Assembly (NCBI RefSeq): GCF_964204645.1
Contig: NC_134025.1
Span: forward strand, 8,251,001-8,315,000
DNA from: Tubulanus polymorphus
Lineage: Eukaryota > Nemertea > Palaeonemertea > Tubulaniformes > Tubulanidae
Direction of reading: 5' to 3'
Length of the DNA: 64,000 nt
The notes under the pieces are model-generated. The model saw only the letters and a program-made list of their open reading frames with translations. It ran no database searches and was not told where the DNA came from. Position 1 is the first letter of the stretch; the number at the start of each line of letters is the position of its first letter. The position numbers were made by a program, and so were the translations under genes. Of this stretch, positions 54,926-64,000 are shown piece after piece.

Positions 54926-57900
54926 ACGTTGAGTCCAGAGCCAGAACAGTTCAAGATGCAGATTTAAAACAACAAACTCGCGAAATAATTGTTCGCACAT
55001 CTGAACTAGAGCATATTCCACCTACTCTTGAGATCCGTCAACAAAGTCCAACCTTCGAAACGGAAGCTGAGGTGCAAGTTGAAAGAGCTCGAGCGAAACT
55101 ACAACTTGATAATGTCGAAAAAGCTGAAGAAACAGCACAACTGAAATTTGATAAGTTGGAACGCAAAGAACCACCATTGTTCATCAGACGACTTGAACCA
55201 GTAATTGTCACTGAGGGAAAATCTGTAAAGCTTGAAGTTGAGGTCATTGGGAAACCAGAACCAACTGTCAAATGGTATCGTGAAGGCATGGAAATTCAGC
55301 CTTCTAGAGACTTCCAGATATCTACACAAAAGAATTCAACTTCACTTTTTATGCCAGAGATCTTTCCAGAAGATGCTGGAACATACTCAGTTATAGCTGA
55401 AAATCCAAGTGGTGTTGCACAGACTAAGGCTAAAATTACAGTTATTGGTAAGTATTGGTAAGAGAAAACAAACTTGTGAATTGTGAATAATTCATAAAAA
55501 TTGAATTTTTGTTTTATAGAGGAACTTCCATTGGAGAAAGAACAACCTCCAGAATTCCGTAGTTTACTACAAGACACAGTTATTAAAGTTGGTGAACCAC
55601 TGACATTTGATTGTCAGATTACTGGCAAACCGTCCCCGGATGTTTATTGGCAAAAGGCATGTAAACTTTGATTATTTCTGATGATTTTTCTTCAGCTCAA
55701 CATCATAATTACAAATCTAAACATTACAGAATGGCAAACGTTTGAATGAGAATCCAAGATGGAAGTTTATTGTGGAAGACAATCACTACACATTCTTGAT
55801 TTATGAAGTGCGTCCTGAAGATGCTGGTGTCTATGAATGTGTTGCCATTGCCCCATCTGGCAAGACTTCTTGCACTGCTAAACTTAATGTTGAAGGTAAA
55901 TGATATACTAATGGTTATGATTTGTCTGTTCCTTATTTCCCTGAATTTGTTAAATCTCACTGTACATGTAAATTCTAAGGTACACCTTCAAAGAAACCCG
56001 AGCCTACAACAGTAAAATTCAAGAAGGTTGAAGAGCTTCAAGTGACACCACAGTGTCTGGAACCATTAAAAAATCTTTCTGCTGTGGATGAAGGAAACCA
56101 AGCAGTATTTACTTGCAAGATTTCTGGAACACCTAGTAAGCATTTTTTGTTTTCTATTCAATTAGGTCTCTACAAAAGAATTTCATAGTGTATTATAATG
56201 TATGGTAGTGAGGTATATGTGAGGAACTATAGAAAAAAATACATTGTTTACTTTTTTAACAGGACCAGTTGTCACATGGTACTATGGAAATCAACCGATA
56301 AAACAGTCAAAATACTTCAAAATGATGTCCATTGGTGATACACACACATTAACAATTACTCAAGCATTCCCTGAGGATGCTGGGCAATACAAAGCTATCG
56401 GAGTCAATCCTTCTGGTGAAGTGACCTCAACTGCTACGCTCAAAGTTAATGGTAACTGATGAAAAACAAGAATATTTGATTAAAGCCATGATTTCAAAAA
56501 AATATAACATTTTGAGATGTATTGACTTTTCTCTCAACAGCTGCCCCAGTTAAGGAACCTGAGCCAGTTGAGCCACCACGTTTTTTGAAACCTTTAGCTA
56601 CTACTGAGTTGAAGGAAGGCATGCCTGTACAATTAGAAACTGTTGTTATTGGCCAACCAGCTCCAGAAATCCAGTGGCTGCGTGAGGGTGAGCCAATTAA
56701 ACCATCAACAGACTACCAGGTAATTTTTAATTTCACTTTATAGTTTAGTGAATGCAGTCATCGTTAACTGTTAGTTGACTAAAATTTAGTACTTAGGGTT
56801 CCATTTCACTTTTTTTTACCTTTTTACTTTTGGCTTTTTACTTTTGGATTCTTTCAATAGATTTGACTTATCTTTGTGGGAAGGTGTTGATTTATTTTTT
56901 GAAGTGCTAGCAATCAAATGCTAAAATATAAATATTGGGGTTTCCACCTATTTAGCCAGATGATGATTTTTCCAATGAATGGGCAGAAAAACAATTTGAA
57001 GAAGTAAGTCATTAGCACATGGTTGTAATCAGTCACTGATATTTTTAAGAAGTGATATCAATGATATAACTTGTTCATGATATGTAATCGTTATTGCTTC
57101 AATTTCAAAATTCAAAATCTCTATTTTGTTGTTAGATTCTGAATTGAAGCAATATTGCTTGGCGTGCTTTCTAATCTATGTATTATATGATACAAGGCAA
57201 GATCATCACCTTGTTGCTCAATTCACGCTCACAATTAGAGACAATGCTTCAGGATTATTTTTAATAGATCAAAGATTGTAATGATGTTTCATGATTTCAT
57301 TGATATACGATTGAAATACCCATATGGTTTTTGTATAATCCCAGTTATTCTTTAACATTAATATGTGCTGATGAATTTAATATGATTTAATAAATGATTA
57401 ATTCACGATCATTTTGTGCACATGACACAATCAATAGATATTTTTGAAACCATTTGCTTGAGGTTTCTACGAGATAAGATCAAATATTATTTCCATATTA
57501 TTACCTATTTCACATCCTTCAGTAAGGAAAAGATTAAATCAATTGATTACAACTGAATTACAAACTATAATGCCATAACAATGCTAGTATTTGATTCTTT
57601 GGAAGAAATACCTTTGGTTGGAAGTTACCGCTAGTGACAAGATTCATTTGATTTTTTCAACAGATGTACAAAGATGGAGACAAACACACTTTAGTCATTC
57701 AAGAAGCTTTCCCTGAAGATTCTGGCATTTATACTTGTCGGGCAGTTAATAGTGGTGGTTTTGCTGAATGCGCCTCTGAGCTGTTTGTTGAACGTAAGTT
57801 TTTCATGATTTTAAGGCATGGTTTGTTCTATCCAAAACTCGTGTGCGTGTGTGTGGCATGATTTTCAATTTTGAATGACCGACAAATTCATCTGACAAAT

Positions 57901-60900
57901 TGAGCATGTATTACCTAGTGTACTGACATTTCTATTGCAGATACCTACCTACCTATGCATATGAAACTTTTATTTCAGCTTAACTAGAATAATTGAATCT
58001 ATAGTAGCCACTTTTGTTAAATTGTACGCATGTCAATCAATCATTAAACATAGGTTTTCTAGCTAGAATTTTCTTGGTGTGATATACAGTTATTCAAGCT
58101 TACTATGAAACTGCATGTTTCAATGTTCTACTGACAAGGGTTTTCTCAGGTAAAATAATCTTATTCAAATTATTTCTGCATGATTCGAAATTTTGTTGTA
58201 TATTCCATATCTACCATTTTACCATTCTACATTCTAAGATGATCTAAATTTTCCAAAGATTCAGAACAAATGTGAAATCTTGTATTGTATCAGATTTGCT
58301 AAAAACCTCTTCAAATATCGTTTTACAGCTATAGAGGAAACTGCAGTTTCTACTGCTAGTATTTCTCTGCAAAAGCGTGATATCTCTCCCGAAACCTACA
58401 CTGAGAAGAAAATCTCTGTGTCTGAATTCCAAATGTCCCAAGAAAGGGAGCTGACCGAGCAAGCTCAACCACCCACATTCTTTAAGTCTTTGTCACCTGA
58501 ACGAACAATTCCAGCTGGTCAAACAGCCAAGTGAGTAATTTATTTATGAATTTACATGTAATGTTATTCAATTTTTAGCAAATTACTGATAAAAGACTTT
58601 ATACTTCTAGATTGGAATGTCGTGTCAATGCATATCCCCTTCCAAAAATAACATGGTATGTAAACAGTCGTGAGATCAAGCCATCTCCGAAGTATCGTAT
58701 CATACGGGAGGGAAGCACATGCATCCTGGTTATTGTTGATGTGCGACCACAGGATGCTGGAGAATATATTCTCAAAGCTGAGAATGAACTTGGTGAAACC
58801 ACTTGTCGAACGGTGCTCAATATTTCTTGTGAGTAGATTATATTTCTATTTATTTGATGACTGTTTTCTGCCAAGTTTATCAATCAAAAAATTAAAAGCA
58901 ATCAAGCTGTATTAGAATTAAGGGATATACATTTAAAGTAGTTCATTAGTACATAGGAAATCATTTTCATTGCCAATTTCAGTGGCTCCATCAGATTCTC
59001 AAAAGAAGCCAGTCGATATTGATACCAAAAGTAAAGGCCTAAAGACTCAACCAATTAGACAAGTGCCTATGAAACCAGTGTTTGTGCAGTCACTCAAACC
59101 TAAAATACGAGCAACTACAAGAAGCGTTGCCAGGTAAAGAAATTCTCTTTTATGATAATGCTCTTGTTTTTTATCTGTGTGTCTTGACCACATAAATTTT
59201 CATTTGTTTGAAAATATTCTCTGTTCCAGACTTGAAGTACAGATTGATTCCTATCCTGAGCCCCTTATTGAATGGTTTGTAAATGGTCTACTCATAAATC
59301 CTTCTGCTCATTATGAGATGTTCAGAGAAGAAAACAAATCTGTATTACTGATTATTGATGTCAGCCCAGAGGATACTGGTGAATACACTTGTAAAGCAAC
59401 GTCAGACCTTGGAACAGCTATAAGCACGGCTACTCTTTATGTTACTGGTGTGTTATTATTAATTTATTCTACTAATTCATCAATTTTTAGCTTGATGGTG
59501 ACCAAAGGTCAGCAGAGAGAGTTGCAGAGAGTGACCCATATTCATATGAAGTCTTACAGTGTTTATTTATTGCATCATAACCAAATTGAATATGGATGAT
59601 CTATGGGTCAACATCTATATAAGTTACATAGCTATTCTTGGATATGATTCCTTAAGGGTACCCATAGTGTTGTGACCATTAGATTAAACAAGAATGATTA
59701 AGTTAACAAAACACAGCAGAGCTATATCAGCCGATAGGCTGCTTGTCTGTATTTAACTATAGAGCTATCAGACGTATAGCAACGTAAGTTTATAATTGTG
59801 TTCTAAATTTCAGAACCAATTGAATTGATTCCATCAGAGGAGGTGCAAGCTGATGAACCTGTGTCAGTTGAGGTAGATATGCAGCCACCCAGATTTACAG
59901 AAGAACCAAAATCCATTTCAGCTACTGATGGTGATGAAATCACTATGAGATGTACTGTGACTGGAAAACCTATGCCAAAGATAACCTGGTTTCAGAATGA
60001 CAAAAATATATCAGAAAGTGAGGACTTTGTTGTTAACTATGATGACACAACAGGTGAAGTTTCTCTTCTTATTGTTGAATGTTTTCCGGAAGATCAGGGT
60101 GTTTATCGCTGCATTGCGGTGAATCCAATTGGAGAAGCTACTACATCTTGTATTTTGGAGGTGAAAGAGACCGAGTTAGAACCATCGTCTGAGGAGGAGG
60201 TTCCTGAGCACAAACTTCCCACCGAAGAGCCTAAATCTGAAGAAGTTGTTATGGAGGTTAAAGTTAAGAAAGAGCTTACCTTACCACCTGAATTCAAGGA
60301 TATTCCGCAAGCTGTTGAAGTTAGGACAAAGAAGACTATATCTGAAGTGGAAATTCTACCGATTGATGAGCCTGATGCTGAACTTCCAAAGCAGCTTTCA
60401 CCAAAAGAAAAGACTATCATAGAGGAAGAAATAACTATACAAAAAGTTGAAAAGAAAGAGCCTGAAATAGTTTTTAAGGATCTTGACATACCTTCAGAAG
60501 TACAGCCACAACAGGCAATTGTTGAGAAAATATCTGAGGTTAAGGTTGAGAGGAAGGTTGAAGGACCCTCAGAATTCAAAGATTTACCCAAAGAGAAACC
60601 TAAAGAAAAGGTATCCGTAGTTGATATTGCACCCATTGAGATTTTGGATGTTGAACTACCTACGGTCCAAACCACAGCAGACACTGTTGTAGAAACTGTG
60701 ACAGAAGTCATGGTTGAGAAGAAGCCAACTGAGATTCATTTTGAAATTGTTGAACAGGTTCAAGATGTAGAACAAGCTGAACCACCTCATATGATTGTGC
60801 CATTACAGCCAAAACTAGCAAAAGATGGCGAACAGGTAACATTGACCTGCACTGTAAGTGGTAAACCAATGCCAGAAATCATCTGGTACAAGAATGAAGA

Positions 60901-62910
60901 AGTGTTGGAACCAACAGAGCATATGCAAATCACCTTTAATACCGAAACTGGTGAATCGACCATAACAATTCCAGATGCTATTGAAGAGGATACTGCTGTT
61001 TATACAGTTAAAGCTGTCAATCCTGCCGGTGAATCAAAGTGTACGGCTAACTTGATAGTCCAACGTAAGTTCACATACTTTTTCGTCAATACCCGGTAAT
61101 CATGAGCCAGGGCTCTTAACTTACAAAATTATTAACTGATCATTTATACCTGTATAGAACCACCACCAGAAGGCACTACAGTTACTACAACTGTTGTCAC
61201 CAAAAAGACATCAACAGTTGTCCAAGACACTGATGTAGTGAAACATGTTACTGTTATGGAGAAGTCACCTACATTTGATCTTCCATTATTGCCTGTTGTA
61301 GAAGCAAATGAGGGAGGAACCGTAATGTGAGTTGATCAAAATAGTTATAGTGATTGTATCCATTTCTAATCTAAGACAATGATCTGTAACAATATTCTGT
61401 AAGAATGATGTTTTACTTAAATTCTTATGTTATTTATAGCCTTGAATGCAAGGTTGATGCATTACCACCTCCAACTGTTACCTGGTATGTCAATGAACTG
61501 GAAATATTTCCATCTGCTCACATGGTGATTGACCAAGAAGAAGGTCTTTGTAAATTGAAAATTGTAGAAGTAACTACAGAAGATTCAGGGGATTATATTT
61601 GCAAAGCTTTTAACAAACTTGGTGATGCATTATCCAAAACAACTCTCAATGTTAAAGGTTTGTAGAGTTTAGTTAATTCTAATTTGTGATACTTCATGAA
61701 ATTCTGCATGTATCAAAATTTATGAATTTATATATACCTACAGCAGTTGAAAAGCCACGACCAAAGGTGGAACCTGAAAAGGAATCTGAAAAGAAATCTG
61801 AACCTGAAAAAACTACTGAAGAGGTAACTATTACCGTTCAGAAGACTGTGACACCAGAACAGACTGTAGAGATAACAACAAGTTCAGAAGGACCTAAAGA
61901 GGCTCCACATAAACCTCCGGAATTCACAAGGCACCTTGAACCCATCACAGCAGTGGATGGTGAACGAGTAACATTGACTGTGGAATTTGATGGTATACCT
62001 ACACCAGACATAACTTGGTATCGTGATAATCGTAAGATTGAACCAAGTACTGATTTTCAAATTTTCATTGATATGGAGAATAGATTAAGCACTTTAGTCA
62101 TTATAGAGGTATTCCCTGAAGACCAGGGTGAATACATGTGTCAAGCTGTTAATCCTTATGGTGAAGCCAGGACATCATGCACTCTCACAATCACTGGTAA
62201 GCGGTTACTTGTCAAATTCATTTCATTGCTTTTACATGTATAAGAATTTTTATGGGTAGACTGATGAAAGTCGACAAAATAGTAAATGCTATTATCAATC
62301 CATACATGTTTAATTTTAGTGTCTGAACATGAAACATCTGAATCTGTAATTGTGGTTGAGAAACCTGCAACTGTTTCTGAAACTCTTGTCATTGAACATG
62401 AGAAGAAGCCAGAGGAAGTTACATTACAAGTAACAATGCCAGATATCACTGAAAAAGTGATTGAAATACAAAAAATTGGAATGACAGAGATGCAGATAAC
62501 AACTGAAGCCAAGAAGACAGAAGAAATTCATGTTGCTGAACAAAAAATTGACAAAGTAATCCATCTGGAACCTGATGAAACTCATAAAGAGGAAGTAACG
62601 TTAGAGTTGACAAAGGAAGAACCCCAGTCTCCTAAATTTACTTGGCCTTTGATGAGCCTTAAAGTGATGGATGGGGAGTCAGCCAAATTTCACACTGAAG
62701 TATTTGGTGTCCCAAAGCCAGAAATTACTTGGTTCCACAACATGGAGATTATTAAGTCAAGTCCTGATTTTGAACTGACATATAAAAAGGATACAGGAAT
62801 TTGTGAACTCTTTATCAGTGAGGTTTTCCCTGAAGATACAGGTGAATACATGTGTGAAGCATCTAATCAACAAGGAAAAGCAGTTACCAAAGCCACTCTG
62901 GAAGTTAGAC
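54926..62910 (+). CDS. TTN: Segment: Ig16-Ig26 tandem Ig region
   Basis: Exons 54926-55447, 55520-55656, 55730-55895, 55980-56135, 56263-56451, 56541-56719, 57664-57793, 58329-58530, 58611-58828, 58983-59133, 59230-59447, 59814-61064, 61158-61326, 61440-61657, 61744-62196, 62320-62910. It opens with a helical charged linker (54926-55165). Ig domains start near 55170, 55545, 56045, 56570, 58470, 59070, 59880, 60775, 61265, 61915 and 62625. Three exon forms exist: one exon per Ig, a split before the core Trp, and a split at the first Cys strand (three exons of exactly 218 nt: 58611, 59230, 61440). The 59814 exon holds two Ig domains joined by a 200-residue Glu/Lys/Val-rich linker with repeated EFKD-P and EVEILPI-type motifs. 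Confidence 0.9.
56956..57003 (+). CDS. Candidate 48-nt cassette exon within Ig19
   Basis: Acceptor ACCTATTTAG and donor GAA|GTAAGT enclose 16 codons (PDDDFSNEWAEKQFEE) in phase 0-0. It sits between the two exons that encode the halves of Ig19, both phase 0 at this point, so inclusion keeps frame and would add an acidic loop between strands C' and D. No homologue known to me. Confidence 0.45.
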
Positions 62911-63001
62911 GTAAGTTTCACATATTTTAATTGATTGACAAATCTAGTTCTATCAAAATTGGTATATTATCTAGTTTTCAAAACTTTTTCAATGTTTTCA
63001 G

Positions 63002-64000
63002 CATTTGAGTATGTTCCCAGTAGTTCTGAATCAGTGCCATCAACATCAAAAGAAGAAGAGGAAGAATCTATTGAAAAGGTTCGTACAATGACCCAACTGG
63101 TGTCATTAGAAAGTAAAGAAATACCACAGGAAGTCGAGACTAATAAGGAACAGGTCAATTTGGAATTTCAACCCAAGCAACAACCGGTTGGAGTGGTGTC
63201 TGTAGAAATCGACTCACAAACAACTCAGCTTATTGAAGGAGAAAAGCCAGAAGTTATTGAAGGAACAGAAACAATATTTGAATTTGAAGTTCAAACTAAA
63301 GAAGGGTTTGAATCACATGTTGTTCCTGTTGAAGAAAAGCACATAGGGCATGTTACAGAAGATATTGTCATTCATCCTGAAACAAAACAAATTGATGAAA
63401 AAGAGGTTTCCCTCATTTTGGAGACATCTGAAAAGGATGACATTGAGAGCTATGTTAGTACTCAACAAATTGAGGAACCAGTTCTGATATCACATGAAAT
63501 ACAAATTGAATCAAAGCCTGAAGCCCTTAAAGGAACGGCAGTTGATCTAGTGACTACAACCTCAAGTAAAACAAAGGTTGAGTCACGGGTAACCCCTCTT
63601 GATGAAACACATATCGAACATGTCACTGAAGAAATCAGGATTCAGGTCAGGCCTGATCAAGTTGAGCACAAAGAAATCACATTAGATATTGATGTTGGTG
63701 AAAAAACTAAAATTGAGTCCCGTGTTCAACCCACTGCAGAAGAGCAGCCTGAGCATGCAACTGAAGAGGTTAGCTTTGAAGTGAAGCCTGACAGGACCCA
63801 ACAACAGGAAGTGACTGTTAAAGTTGATCTTGGTAAACAAACAGAGATTCCAACTCGGGTTCAACAGCTAGAAGAAATACAGTCACAGTCATTCACTGAA
63901 GAAATAGTTATTGATTCTGAGCTGCAGAAAGTAGAAGAGAAAGAAGTATCTCTCACTGTTGACTTGGGCCAGAAAACTAAAGTAGAATCTAGGGTTCAAC
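63002..64000 (+). CDS. Segment: exon of 45-residue tandem repeats, open at window end
   Basis: After a short acidic lead, in-frame units of exactly 135 bp start at 63166 (degenerate), 63301, 63436, 63571, 63706, 63841 and 63976 (cut by the window end). Consensus, in pieces: TK(V/I)ESRVQP, then E-HVTEE(I/V), then a KP(D/E) turn, then KE(V/I)TL-(V/I)D(L/V)GEK. Hydrophobic and charged residues alternate, which suggests beta strands. Not PEVK, Ig or FN3. The exon may be very long. Confidence 0.93.

Noticed and set aside
60103-60711. 202-codon frame on the minus strand
   Set aside because: Shadow of the Glu/Lys-rich linker exon (Ser/Thr-rich on the other strand); no gene features.

Overview
The window is nuclear DNA from an intron-rich, AT-rich animal. 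Introns have GT-AG borders and are mostly 80-1500 bp. There are many short inverted-repeat transposons and (TA)n / (TATG)n microsatellites. Nothing is bacterial or viral. The gene set and repeat style fit an invertebrate, probably a marine lophotrochozoan or non-vertebrate deuterostome; I cannot name the species. I rebuilt exons by hand from reading frame, splice sites and phase. Exon lengths add up in phase for every gene model given. Names rest on remembered human proteins, with no database search.

Layout. 1-4684 (-): a kizuna (KIZ) homologue, 3' end cut by the window edge. 5605-10523 (+): a DYRK/HIPK-like CMGC kinase with a very long disordered tail. 13379-14390 (-): LIN52, a DREAM/MuvB subunit. 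15534-16183 (-): RMI2, the OB-fold partner of BLM-TOP3A-RMI1. These four are housekeeping centrosome, cell-cycle or genome-stability genes. From 17.7 kb to the end everything is on the + strand: SESTD1 (SEC14 plus spectrin repeats), then a CCDC141 homologue (spectrin repeats plus Ig) that runs by in-phase exons, with no stop, into a titin-like protein. About 26 Ig domains and the start of a 45-residue repeat array lie inside the window.

Main result. SESTD1, CCDC141 and titin appear collinear and in the same orientation. As I recall, human 2q31.2 has the same order. Here CCDC141 and titin look like one gene of at least 5,900 codons in the window. Six clean pairs of exons (about 123 nt then 192 nt, one spectrin repeat per pair) occur in both SESTD1 and CCDC141, which points to common origin. 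Inside the fused gene, at 40.7-41.2 kb, is a candidate muscle promoter (MEF2 site, E-box, inverted CCAAT, TATA box, initiator at the right spacing). It is followed by a short coding first exon whose donor phase fits the next Ig exon, and that Ig resembles titin Z2. This could be an internal promoter that yields titin separately from CCDC141.

Other points: a pair of probably mutually exclusive spectrin exons separated by 41 nt; twelve consecutive phase-2 proline-rich exons that can be skipped in frame, at a place where human titin has nothing comparable; a 16-residue PKW-PPPPSP repeat; and a kinase whose activation-loop tyrosines are replaced by acidic residues.
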